Shown piece after piece: positions 1-5,603 of a DNA stretch of 5,654 bases. Position 1 is the first letter of the stretch. Every line of letters begins with the position of its first letter. The stretch spans positions 1 through 5,654 of the forward strand of contig JAFOFS010000026.1 in the NCBI GenBank assembly GCA_017387165.1, given 5' to 3'. The notes under the pieces were generated by a model. The model saw nothing but the letters and a program-made list of their open reading frames with translations. It searched no databases and was not told the DNA's origin. Source of the stretch: Clostridia bacterium (lineage in GTDB: Bacteria > Bacillota > Clostridia > Oscillospirales > Acutalibacteraceae). The position numbers and the translations under genes were made by a program.

Positions 1-27
1 AGGACCGTCGGGGACGCCGGCCCTACG
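1..27 (-). repeat. Copy of GTAGGGG-type intergenic repeat (edge fragment)
   Basis: Read on the minus strand, this stretch closely matches 4176-4203 on the plus strand. Both share GTAGGG, then CGGCGTCC, then CGACG, with a few substitutions and one length difference. The two copies therefore flank pth-mfd in opposite orientation. A small hairpin (CGTC, loop GGG, GACG, positions 6-16) is visible. The window edge may cut the element. Such elements resemble the abundant short intergenic repeats of gut Clostridia; this family link is from memory, not from a search. Confidence 0.6.
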
Positions 28-60
28 TTTCATAACACGTTATCATTCATCACTCATTTT

Positions 61-67
61 TGGAGGG
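61..67 (+). promoter_or_regulatory. Ribosome binding site that fixes the pth start
   Basis: TGGAGGG lies 4 nt before ATG 72. An in-frame TTG at 60 overlaps this Shine-Dalgarno sequence and would add only MEGF, so ATG 72 is the better start. I saw no convincing promoter in 28-60. A TATCAT at 41-46 has no matching -35, so transcription probably enters from upstream of the window. Confidence 0.8.
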
Positions 68-71
68 TTTT

Positions 72-662
72 ATGTTTTTCAAGAAAGCTTCACCCATTGA
101 TTTTCTTGCCGTTGGACTCGGCAATCCCGGCAAAGGCTACGCCAACACCCGTCACAACACGGGGTGTATGGCGCTGGATGCGCTGGCAAAGGATGCCGGC
201 GTCGCGTTGACCCGCTCCAAGTTTCATTCGCTGACCGCCGAGGCGCGGATCGGTGAGGCGCGGGTGCTGCTGATGTTTCCGCAGACCTATATGAATCTGT
301 CGGGACAAGCAGTCGCGGAGGCAGCGAAGTTCTACAAGCTGCCGCCCGAGCGCATTTTGGTGTTTTCGGACGATATTTCGCTGCCGCTGGGCGGTCTGCG
401 CGTGCGGCGCAAGGGCAGCGACGGCGGACAAAAAGGCTTGCGGAACATTGCGGATTGCATCGGCTCTACCGAATATCCGCGTATCCGCATCGGCATCGGT
501 CAGAAGCCGCATCCCGAAATGGAGCTGGCGGACTGGGTGCTGTCGCGGTACAGCTCGGACGAGCTGAAAACCATTGCCGAAGCGGCCGACAAGGCGGTGG
601 AGGCGGCCAAGCTGATTTTTGCCGGTAACATCGATCAAGCAATGAACAAGTATTCGAGGTAA
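72..662 (+). CDS. pth: Peptidyl-tRNA hydrolase (Pth family)
   Basis: This cytoplasmic enzyme cleaves the ester bond between peptide and tRNA in peptidyl-tRNAs that drop off ribosomes, recycling tRNA. The protein has 196 residues, normal for bacterial Pth (about 185-205). Visible motifs are VGLGNPG (14-20; N18 matches E. coli N10), TRHNTG (26-31; H28 is the catalytic His, E. coli H20), YMNLSG (73-78; M74 matches M67), and SDDISLPLG (99-107; D100 matches D93). The usual GGHNG loop instead reads GGQKG (118-122), so the residues matching E. coli H113 and N114 are Q120 and K121. The C-terminal part ends in a helical segment rich in Ala, Lys and Glu, as usual. The stop lies 3 nt before the mfd start, so the two genes should be co-transcribed. 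The family assignment is firm; the effect of the loop change is unknown. Confidence 0.97.
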   Translation: MFFKKASPIDFLAVGLGNPGKGYANTRHNTGCMALDALAKDAGVALTRSKFHSLTAEARIGEARVLLMFPQTYMNLSGQAVAEAAKFYKLPPERILVFSDDISLPLGGLRVRRKGSDGGQKGLRNIADCIGSTEYPRIRIGIGQKPHPEMELADWVLSRYSSDELKTIAEAADKAVEAAKLIFAGNIDQAMNKYSR

Positions 663-665
663 CGT

Positions 666-3600
666 ATGTCGGTATTTTCCCAAGGGTTGTCGCGGTCATC
701 GACCGTCGGCGCTCTGCTCACGGCTATCCGCAAGCGGCAACTCCCCGCAGGCGTGGTCGGAACGGCGCACATTCACAAGGTGCTGCTGGTCCACACGGCG
801 GTCGAGGAGTCGGGTCGTCGCGCCCTTTTGTTCGCGGCGGACGAGGCGGAGGCGGCGCGGCTGTGCGCCGATCTGCAGGCGCTGGGCACCGACGCGTTGC
901 TGTTCCCTGCCAAGGATCTGTCGCTGCGCGAGGTGGAGGCTTCCTCCCGTGAATACGAGCAGCAGCGGCTGGGGGTACTCGGTCGGATGCAGCAGGGCAA
1001 CTGGCAGGTGGCGGTCGCTTCGATCGAGGCGGCGCTGCAATTTACTCTGCCGCCGCAGACGCTGGCGGCGCATACCTTGACCCTCACCGTCGGGGAGGAT
1101 CTGCCTGTCACCGATCTGCCGTCGGCGCTGGTTGCCGCCGGCTACGAGCGCTGCGAACAGATCGAAGGCGCCGGACAATTTGCCGTTCGCGGCGGTATCG
1201 TGGACATTTATCCTGCCTTTTATGCCGAGCCCATCCGTCTGGAGCTTTGGGGAGACGCGGTGGACTCGCTCAACACCTTTGATCTGATTTCTCAGCGGCG
1301 CACCGAGCCGCTTTCGCAGGTGGTCATTCCGCCGGCTACCGAGCTGTTGATCCCGAACGCGGAGGAGTTGGCCGAGCGGCTGACCGCCTATGCCGACGGG
1401 CTGAACGGCAAGGCGGCGGACGGACGGGCGCTGCTGTACACCGCCGCCGCGTCGCTGCGGACGGGGGTGCGTCCGGCATCCCCCGAGCGTTTCCGTCGGC
1501 TGATCGACGACAAGCCGGCCACCCTGCCGGACTACGCGCCGGACGCGCTGTGGTTTTTGTCCGAGCCGAGCCGTCTGCGTGAGCAGGCGATCGCCGTCGA
1601 ACAGCTGCTGGGAGAGGAAATCGCGCATCTGCTGGAGGAGCAAAAGCTCTGCAAGGGACTGACCGAATACCGCCAAAAATGGGGGTACTTTATTGAAAAT
1701 TGCGCCGGGCAGGATGCCGTGTTGTTGGACGCGTTCACCCGTACCACCTCCGAGGTTCCGCTCAAAAATCTGTTTCCGCTTACCGCTCAGCAGCTGCCCG
1801 TTTGGGGCGGTAAATTCGATCTGCTGACCGAGGATCTGCGTGACACTCAGGCACGCGGTGACACCTGCGTCGTGCTGGGTGGCGCGGATGAAAAAAGCGT
1901 CCGTGCTCTGACCGACGATTTGGTTAAAAACGGCTTCGCTGCGCGGTTTGAGCCGCCTTTGACAGGTGAACGGGGGCAGATTTTGGTAATGCACGGCGGT
2001 CTGTCTGCCGGCGCCTCTTTTCCGGATGCGTCCTTCACGGTGGTGACACGCGGAACGGCGGTTGCCTCCCGCAAAAAGCATCGTTTCCGCAAGGCGGCAA
2101 AGGGGACGGAGATCCGCAGTATTGCGGAGTTGAAGCTCGGCGATTACATCGTCCATTCCGCGCACGGCATCGGTCGGTACAACGGGATCGTTCAGCTGAC
2201 GGTGCAGGGCGTTATCAAGGATTTTCTGAAACTCTCTTACGATAAAGGGGACGTGCTGTACGTTCCGGTCACCCAGCTCGACCTCGTTTCCAAGTACGTC
2301 GGAGCAGGGGAGGATGCCCACGTCAAGCTGCATCGGCTGGGCGGACAGGATTGGATCAAAACCAAGGCGCGGGTGCGTCATTCGGTTAAGGATATTGCCA
2401 AAGAGCTCATCGCCCTGTACGCCAAGCGGATGAGCGCGCCGGGGTATGCGTTCGGTCCCGACGAGGAATGGCAGTACGATTTCGAGCGGCACTTCGAGTA
2501 CGAGGAAACGGACGATCAGCTTCGCTGTATCGCGGAGATCAAAAAGGATATGGAGCGTCCCGTGCCGATGGATCGTCTGCTGTGCGGTGACGTCGGTTTC
2601 GGCAAAACGGAGGTGGCGTTGCGAGCCGCCTTTAAGTGTGTGACCGAGGGAAAGCAATGCGTTTTGTTGGTCCCCACCACCATTCTCGCGTTGCAGCATT
2701 ACAACACGATGGTGGCGCGGTTTGAGCAATTCCCCGTACGCATCGAAATGATCTCCCGTTTCCGCACCCCCAAGCAGCAGGCGGATATTCTCGCTCGCAC
2801 CGCCCGTGGGCAGGTGGATATTCTGGTGGGTACGCACCGTCTGCTGTCGCAGGACGTGAAATTTAAAGATATCGGTCTGTTTATCATTGACGAGGAGCAG
2901 CGCTTCGGCGTATCCCAAAAGGAGCGCATCAAGGAGCTTACCCCGAACGTGGACGTGCTGACCCTGTCGGCAACGCCGATTCCCCGTACGCTGAATATGG
3001 CGCTGTCGGGTATTCGGGATATGTCGGTCATCGAGGAAGCGCCACAGGATCGCCATCCCGTTCAGACCTTCGTGCTGGAGCACGACAACGCGGTGCTGGA
3101 GGAGGCCATCCGACGGGAACTGCGGCGCGGCGGTCAGGTGTATTATCTGCACAACCGCGTGGACAACATCGAAAGTGTGGCGGCCGGCTGGCAAATTCGC
3201 ATCCCCGAGGCGCGTATTGCGGTGGCGCACGGCAAAATGAACGAGGCGCAGCTGTCCGAGATCTGGCGGCAGGTGCTGGAGCAGGAGATCGATATGCTGG
3301 TCTGCACCACCATCATCGAGACCGGCATCGACGTCCCCAACGCCAACACGCTGATTATTGAAGATGCCGACCGCTACGGTCTGTCCCAGCTGCACCAGCT
3401 GCGCGGACGAGTCGGGCGTTCCTCCCGACGGGCGTATGCCTATCTGACCTTCCGACGGGGAAAATCGGTATCCGAGATCGCGCAAAAGCGATTGGAAGCG
3501 ATGCACGAGTTCACCGAGTTCGGCTCCGGTTTCCGCATTGCCATGCGCGATATGGAAATCCGCGGAGCGGGTAATCTGCTCGGTGCGCAGCAGCACGGGC

Positions 3601-4121
3601 ATATGGAATCGGTCGGTTACGATCTGTATCTGCGGTTGCTCGCGGATGCGGTTGCGATGCAGAAGGGGGAGATCCCCGAACGGGAGGAGGACGTCGATTG
3701 TCTGATCGATCTTCCCATTTCGGCGCACATTCCCGAAACGTATATTCCCTCCACCGCCAACCGTCTGGAAATCTATCATCGCATTGCGGATATCCGTACC
3801 GAGGAGGATTCGCTGGACGTGTACGACGAGCTGATCGACCGTTTCGGTGAGCCGCCTGCCGCGGTGCAGGGGCTGATCGACGTCGCGTTGCTGCGGCATA
3901 TGGCGGCGGCGCACGGCATTTACGAGATCAAGCAAAACGAGCACACGCTGATGCTGATGCAAAAAACGCTGGATCTGGCGATGGGCACCCGTATTCACAA
4001 GGCGCTGCCGGCGCGGGTGATGTTCTCGGCAGGCGCCAAGCCGTATTTTGCGATCAAGCTGAACAAGGGCGATCACGCGCTGGATATCCTGCGCGAAGCG
4101 CTTATCGCGTGTGAGGAATGA
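666..4121 (+). CDS. mfd: Transcription-repair coupling factor Mfd (TRCF), intact
   Basis: Mfd is an ATP-driven DNA translocase that pushes on RNA polymerase stalled at lesions, removes it, and recruits UvrA/UvrB for nucleotide excision repair. At 1151 residues it matches the family (E. coli 1148). Domains in order are: the UvrB-like N-terminal module, with GQFAVRGGIVDIYP around 170-183; a middle linker; the RNA-polymerase-interacting domain, about 487-555 (starting AELKLGDYIVHSAHGIGRY); the RecG-like translocase, with Walker A GDVGFGKTE (641-649, K647), DEEQ box (742-745), SATPIPR (768-774), TTIIETGID (881-889) and QLRGRVGR (911-918); the TRG region around R966-G973; and the TRCF C-terminal domain from about 1011. 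ATG 666 has GAGG at 656-659, 6 nt away, inside the end of pth. No frameshift or missing helicase motif is seen. No clear terminator follows, so some read-through into the repeat region is possible. Confidence 0.99.
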   Translation: MSVFSQGLSRSSTVGALLTAIRKRQLPAGVVGTAHIHKVLLVHTAVEESGRRALLFAADEAEAARLCADLQALGTDALLFPAKDLSLREVEASSREYEQQRLGVLGRMQQGNWQVAVASIEAALQFTLPPQTLAAHTLTLTVGEDLPVTDLPSALVAAGYERCEQIEGAGQFAVRGGIVDIYPAFYAEPIRLELWGDAVDSLNTFDLISQRRTEPLSQVVIPPATELLIPNAEELAERLTAYADGLNGKAADGRALLYTAAASLRTGVRPASPERFRRLIDDKPATLPDYAPDALWFLSEPSRLREQAIAVEQLLGEEIAHLLEEQKLCKGLTEYRQKWGYFIENCAGQDAVLLDAFTRTTSEVPLKNLFPLTAQQLPVWGGKFDLLTEDLRDTQARGDTCVVLGGADEKSVRALTDDLVKNGFAARFEPPLTGERGQILVMHGGLSAGASFPDASFTVVTRGTAVASRKKHRFRKAAKGTEIRSIAELKLGDYIVHSAHGIGRYNGIVQLTVQGVIKDFLKLSYDKGDVLYVPVTQLDLVSKYVGAGEDAHVKLHRLGGQDWIKTKARVRHSVKDIAKELIALYAKRMSAPGYAFGPDEEWQYDFERHFEYEETDDQLRCIAEIKKDMERPVPMDRLLCGDVGFGKTEVALRAAFKCVTEGKQCVLLVPTTILALQHYNTMVARFEQFPVRIEMISRFRTPKQQADILARTARGQVDILVGTHRLLSQDVKFKDIGLFIIDEEQRFGVSQKERIKELTPNVDVLTLSATPIPRTLNMALSGIRDMSVIEEAPQDRHPVQTFVLEHDNAVLEEAIRRELRRGGQVYYLHNRVDNIESVAAGWQIRIPEARIAVAHGKMNEAQLSEIWRQVLEQEIDMLVCTTIIETGIDVPNANTLIIEDADRYGLSQLHQLRGRVGRSSRRAYAYLTFRRGKSVSEIAQKRLEAMHEFTEFGSGFRIAMRDMEIRGAGNLLGAQQHGHMESVGYDLYLRLLADAVAMQKGEIPEREEDVDCLIDLPISAHIPETYIPSTANRLEIYHRIADIRTEEDSLDVYDELIDRFGEPPAAVQGLIDVALLRHMAAAHGIYEIKQNEHTLMLMQKTLDLAMGTRIHKALPARVMFSAGAKPYFAIKLNKGDHALDILREALIACEE

Positions 4122-4148
4122 CGCTTGCGTAAGGGTTGCGGCAGGCAC

Positions 4149-4280
4149 GGTTTTGTGCGAAATAAAAAATCAAGTTGTAGGGGTCGGCGTCCTCGACGAC
4201 CCGTACGGAATTTTCTCTCCCTCCGTCACCTGCGGTGACACCTCCCTCGTCAGAGGGAGGCGACGGGGTTTGTGCGAAAT
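4149..4280. repeat. Palindromic repeat element bounded by a 15-nt imperfect direct repeat
   Basis: GGTTTTGTGCGAAAT (4149-4163) recurs as GGGTTTGTGCGAAAT (4266-4280), with one mismatch. Between them lie three palindromic units. The first is GTAGGGGTCGGCGTCC..CGACGACCC (4177-4202), related to positions 1-27. The second is GTCACC-TGC-GGTGAC (4225-4239). The third is CCTCCCTC-GTCA-GAGGGAGG (4241-4260), a perfect 8-bp stem. The arrangement resembles a small non-autonomous insertion (MITE- or REP-like) with a duplicated flank. The direct repeat could instead be part of a composite repeat unit. No transposase is present. Confidence 0.65.
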
Positions 4281-4300
4281 TCGCAGGTTTCGGTAATGCC

Positions 4301-4324
4301 GTAGGGGCGAACTGCGTTCGCCCG
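4301..4324. repeat. GTAGGGGCGAAC hairpin repeat
   Basis: A perfect 8-bp stem, GGGCGAAC (4305-4312) with GTTCGCCC (4316-4323), closes a TGC loop. It begins with GTAGGGG, as does the unit at 4177, so it appears to be another member of the same repeat family. No T run follows, so it is a poor terminator candidate. Confidence 0.65.
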
Positions 4325-4356
4325 TGGGGTTTTAGAAATGGACGGCGGGAGAAAAG

Positions 4357-4398
4357 CCTCCCTTGTGTAAAGGGAGGTGGATTTTTGCGAAGCAAAAA
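4357..4398. repeat. CCTCCCTT hairpin repeat followed by TTTTTGC-GAA-GCAAAAA hairpin
   Basis: Two adjacent stems are seen: CCTCCCTT (4357-4364) with AAGGGAGG (4370-4377), and TTTTTGC (4382-4388) with GCAAAAA (4392-4398) around a GAA loop. The first is a sequence variant of the CCTCCCTC/GAGGGAGG stem at 4241-4260, and both are followed by a GACGG motif. They probably belong to one repeat family that has been inserted or amplified more than once in this gap. Confidence 0.65.
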
Positions 4399-4504
4399 GA
4401 CGGAGGGATTGTCAAATATGTTCCGCACAACAAACATTCCCCCGGTCTCCGCATTCGCGAAGCCTCCCCCGAAAATTTCCCATCCGCTTTGCAGTAATCA
4501 TCCA

Positions 4505-4533
4505 TTGACAAACCGCTTCCTATGTGGTACAAT
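4505..4533 (+). promoter_or_regulatory. Strong sigma-A-type promoter with extended -10 for the two-gene cassette
   Basis: TTGACA (4505-4510) and TACAAT (4528-4533) are separated by exactly 17 nt. TG at 4525-4526 supplies the extended -10 element (TGnTACAAT). The -35 is a perfect consensus and the -10 is one base off. Transcription should start near 4540, just before the LexA-like palindrome and about 46 nt ahead of the first start codon. Confidence 0.87.
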
Positions 4534-4542
4534 GCAAGCGTA

Positions 4543-4558
4543 CCGAACATTTGTTCGG
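4543..4558 (+). promoter_or_regulatory. LexA (SOS) operator-like palindrome
   Basis: CCGAACATTTGTTCGG has 7-bp perfect arms around a TT centre and contains CGAAC-N4-GTTCG (4544-4557). This fits the Gram-positive LexA/DinR box (CGAAC-N4-GTTC/T). It lies 10 nt after the -10, at about +4 to +18, where bound repressor would block early transcription. This predicts DNA-damage induction of both downstream genes. The prediction rests on motif and position. A general palindrome-binding repressor, or a small RNA hairpin in the leader, are the alternatives. Confidence 0.75.
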
Positions 4559-4585
4559 AATTTGATCGAGGAGGGTTGGCCGTAT

Positions 4586-4765
4586 ATGTGTGAATTCTGT
4601 ATGCAGAGTCCCTGTGCGCCCGATTGCCCGTCTGCGGCCATCAAACCGGAGCGGGCGGTGTGCGCTTGGTGTGATTCGTCCATCTTGGATGAATACTACT
4701 ACGACATCGATGGGGATACCGTCTGCGCCGAGTGCATTGAAGAATGCCGCTGCAACTGTGCGTGA
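4586..4765 (+). CDS. Small cysteine-rich, zinc-ribbon-like protein (59 aa)
   Basis: No named family is certain. The protein has 11 cysteines in 59 residues: CEFC at 2-5, C10, C14, CAWC at 26-29, CAEC at 47-50, then C54, C56 and C58. The pair of CxxC knuckles at 26-29 and 47-50 brackets an acidic, Tyr-rich segment (DEYYYDIDGD, 35-44). This is the pattern of a small zinc ribbon or knuckle, so structural zinc binding is likely. The extra N- and C-terminal cysteines could bind a second metal. There is no signal peptide or membrane segment, so it should be cytoplasmic. ATG 4586 is chosen because GAGGAGGG (4568-4575) lies 10 nt before it and because the promoter and operator sit just upstream. Starts further upstream in this frame would precede the promoter. 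Similar short CxxC proteins occur in gut Firmicutes genomes and prophages (from memory). It is first in an operon with the regulator-like gene at 4798. Confidence 0.85.
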   Translation: MCEFCMQSPCAPDCPSAAIKPERAVCAWCDSSILDEYYYDIDGDTVCAECIEECRCNCA

Positions 4766-4797
4766 GTCAGGATGTGAAATGGAAAGGAGACAAGAAA

Positions 4798-5187
4798 ATG
4801 AATCAGTTGTATCAGCCGTTGACCGCCGAAGGGGCGGCCCTGAAAGAGTATTGGCGGCCGTGCGTCGATTGGTCGCGACGGCTGCAGGATCTGCGTGATG
4901 AGATCAAGGACGTGGAGGGACGCGCCGAAGAAGTGCCGCTCCGCGAAGAACAGCGAAAGGTCGGGGCAGAATTGGAAACGCTCCGCGCCGAGGTACGGGA
5001 GCGTATCGCGGCGACACCGACGCTCACCTCCAACGAGCGACGCATTTTGCGCCTGCGCTACCTTTGTGCCGACCCGTGGGAGGCGATCGCCCTGCAGGTG
5101 GGGCGTGAGACCTCGGCGGTGTACACCGCCTATCGCAAGGCGCTGAACAAAGCCGCCCTTGCCACCCCCTTACCCCAAGTATCGTAA
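4798..5187 (+). CDS. DUF1492-like phage-type regulator: coiled coil plus sigma-70 region 4-like HTH
   Basis: The 129-residue protein has an N-terminal part with aromatic residues (Y18, W19, W25). A long charged helix, probably coiled coil, spans about 27-72. A C-terminal helix-turn-helix of sigma-70 region 4 type spans about 76-119, with LTSNERRILRLRYL (76-89), WEAIA (94-98), and AVYTAYRKAL (107-116) as the likely recognition helix. The RYLCxxxWExIA stretch and overall layout match DUF1492-type and RinA/ArpU-like phage proteins, some of which activate late phage genes. A role in transcription control is inferred. It lacks sigma region 2, so it is not a complete sigma factor. ATG 4798 is chosen for AAAGGAGA at 4783-4790, 7 nt upstream. 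ATG 4744 is in frame but overlaps the previous gene and has no good ribosome site. The gap to the Cys-rich gene is 32 nt, so they share the promoter at 4505. No terminase or other phage gene is in the window. Confidence 0.88.
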   Translation: MNQLYQPLTAEGAALKEYWRPCVDWSRRLQDLRDEIKDVEGRAEEVPLREEQRKVGAELETLRAEVRERIAATPTLTSNERRILRLRYLCADPWEAIALQVGRETSAVYTAYRKALNKAALATPLPQVS

Positions 5188-5300
5188 CCCCACCAACCGA
5201 ACACATATCATATTCAGCAGCTATGGGATAAGCGAAAAAGAATAAAACCAATAACAAAGGGGAATGCTCACCGCATAGGCGTAAAGTTTGACAGATAAGC

Positions 5301-5337
5301 GAGCACCCTATGACTTTTACGGTCATAGGGTGCTTTT
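5301..5337 (+). terminator. Rho-independent terminator of the two-gene cassette
   Basis: A perfect 12-bp stem, GCACCCTATGAC (5303-5314) with GTCATAGGGTGC (5322-5333), closes a 7-nt loop (TTTTACG) and is followed by TTTTGTCTGT. An outer A-T pair extends it. Further out, ACAGA (5291-5295) pairs with TCTGT (5339-5343), giving a long imperfect inverted repeat. The T run is short (4), but the stem is strong. It is 115 nt after the last stop codon on the plus strand. On the minus strand it lacks a T run. Confidence 0.78.
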
Positions 5338-5343
5338 GTCTGT

Positions 5344-5412
5344 AAAAAAGAAAGGCGAATCGCAAAGAGGTTCGGGCAGCTTCGTGCCGTCGCATTTAAA
5401 CGATTCGCCTTT
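5344..5412 (-). terminator. Minus-strand terminator with large structured loop (3' end of putative small RNA)
   Basis: Arms AAAGGCGAATCG (5351-5362) and CGATTCGCCTTT (5401-5412) form a perfect 12-bp stem. Read on the minus strand it is followed by C and then six T (5349-5344), an intrinsic terminator signature. On the plus strand no T tract follows. The 38-nt loop is long for a plain terminator and holds a nested hairpin (CGG-G-CA / TGCCG, 5373-5389). It faces the plus-strand terminator at 5301-5337 tail to tail, so the two transcripts converge here. Confidence 0.72.
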
Positions 5413-5476
5413 AAGGACAGCCAATGAAACCATAGCCAACCTCATAATGGATTGGGACGGTTCCACGGAAGCCCTC
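5344..5476 (-). ncRNA. Putative orphan small RNA of about 133 nt
   Basis: This span runs from the predicted start of the minus-strand promoter (about 5476) to the T run of the minus-strand terminator (5349-5344). Besides the terminator stem, two hairpins can be drawn: CCAATC / GGTTGG around an 8-nt loop (5455-5436), and a short bulged GGTTC / GAAGCC hairpin (5459-5473). I do not recognise it as 6S, 4.5S/SRP, tmRNA, RNase P or a riboswitch. No ribosome site plus open frame fits a protein. Its 3' end converges with the regulator operon, so it may act in trans or overlap read-through from that operon. The promoter and terminator are seen in the sequence; existence as a stable RNA is inferred. 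Confidence 0.5.
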
Positions 5477-5482
5477 GCTGAA

Positions 5483-5511
5483 AATATACCATATTCCGAC
5501 AAACAAGTCAA
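5483..5511 (-). promoter_or_regulatory. Minus-strand sigma-A-type promoter with extended -10
   Basis: On the minus strand, TTGACT (5511-5506) and TATATT (5488-5483) are separated by exactly 17 nt, with TGG directly before the -10 (extended -10). Each hexamer is one base from consensus. The start is expected near 5476 (G). No coding gene starts downstream, so the likely product is the small RNA ending near 5344. Confidence 0.77.
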
Positions 5512-5521
5512 TCATTCCCAC

Positions 5522-5603
5522 AAAAAATAAAAAAGCGTTGCTATCGACAAGGGTGCCTCTCCCGTACAGAAAGTACGGGCGGCGGTCAAAATCACAACGC
5601 TTT
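5522..5603 (-). terminator. Elongated hairpin followed by a T-rich tract: minus-strand terminator or structured RNA end
   Basis: Basal arms AAAGCGTTG (5532-5540) and CAACGCTTT (5595-5603) enclose a nested series: GAC/GTC (5546-5548, 5585-5587), GCC/GGC (5555-5557, 5581-5583), and a perfect 7-bp CCCGTAC/GTACGGG hairpin (5561-5567, 5573-5579) with loop AGAAA. On the minus strand the stem is followed by TTT, A and six T (5531-5522). This would end a transcript entering from beyond 5654 just before the small-RNA promoter. The length (72 nt) and internal loops suggest a structured RNA 3' end rather than a minimal terminator. Confidence 0.65.

Larger units (their letters stand above)
4122..4504. 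other. Gene-free repeat-rich intergenic region between mfd and the LexA-box operon
   Basis: I find no credible protein gene in these 383 bases. Open frames here have no ribosome site and run through perfect hairpins. The stretch is a mosaic of short palindromic repeats, listed separately (4149-4280, 4301-4324, 4357-4398). Then comes a plainer part with a TTCGCGAAGCCTCCC stretch near 4453-4468 that looks like a degraded piece of the same repeat family. I see no U-tract terminator for mfd. The weak hairpin GCAC/GTGC at 4145-4158 lacks a T run. Confidence 0.75.

Noticed and set aside
90..683. Open frame on the minus strand across pth
   Set aside because: It is a shadow of pth, which has all catalytic motifs and a ribosome site; the minus frame shows no family features.
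696..4148. A nearly full-length 1150-codon open frame antisense to mfd
   Set aside because: It mirrors mfd codon bias in GC-rich DNA. The translation is Arg/Gln/His-rich with no domain, while the plus strand encodes every Mfd motif.
4225..4398. CRISPR array or mfd terminator in the intergenic repeats
   Set aside because: The units differ in sequence, are unevenly spaced without unique spacers, and no stem is followed by a T run on the plus strand.
4235..4765. A 176-codon version of the Cys-rich gene starting at 4235
   Set aside because: The extra N-terminal part is translated repeat DNA, lies upstream of the promoter at 4505-4533, and lacks a ribosome site. The 4586 start has one.
4744..5187. 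Longer start (ATG 4744) for the regulator gene
   Set aside because: It overlaps the end of the Cys-rich gene and has no proper Shine-Dalgarno. ATG 4798 has AAAGGAGA at good spacing.
5288..5316. TTGACA at 5288-5293 as a plus-strand promoter
   Set aside because: No -10-like hexamer lies 16-18 nt downstream; that stretch is the terminator stem.
5288..5530. An 80-aa plus-strand open frame
   Set aside because: It starts inside a terminator-like hairpin, crosses another 12-bp hairpin, has no ribosome site, and its sequence is low-complexity with no domain.
5344..5603. Retron-type or CRISPR-associated RNA
   Set aside because: There is no reverse transcriptase, Cas gene or regularly spaced repeat in the window, and the hairpins are explained as well by terminators.
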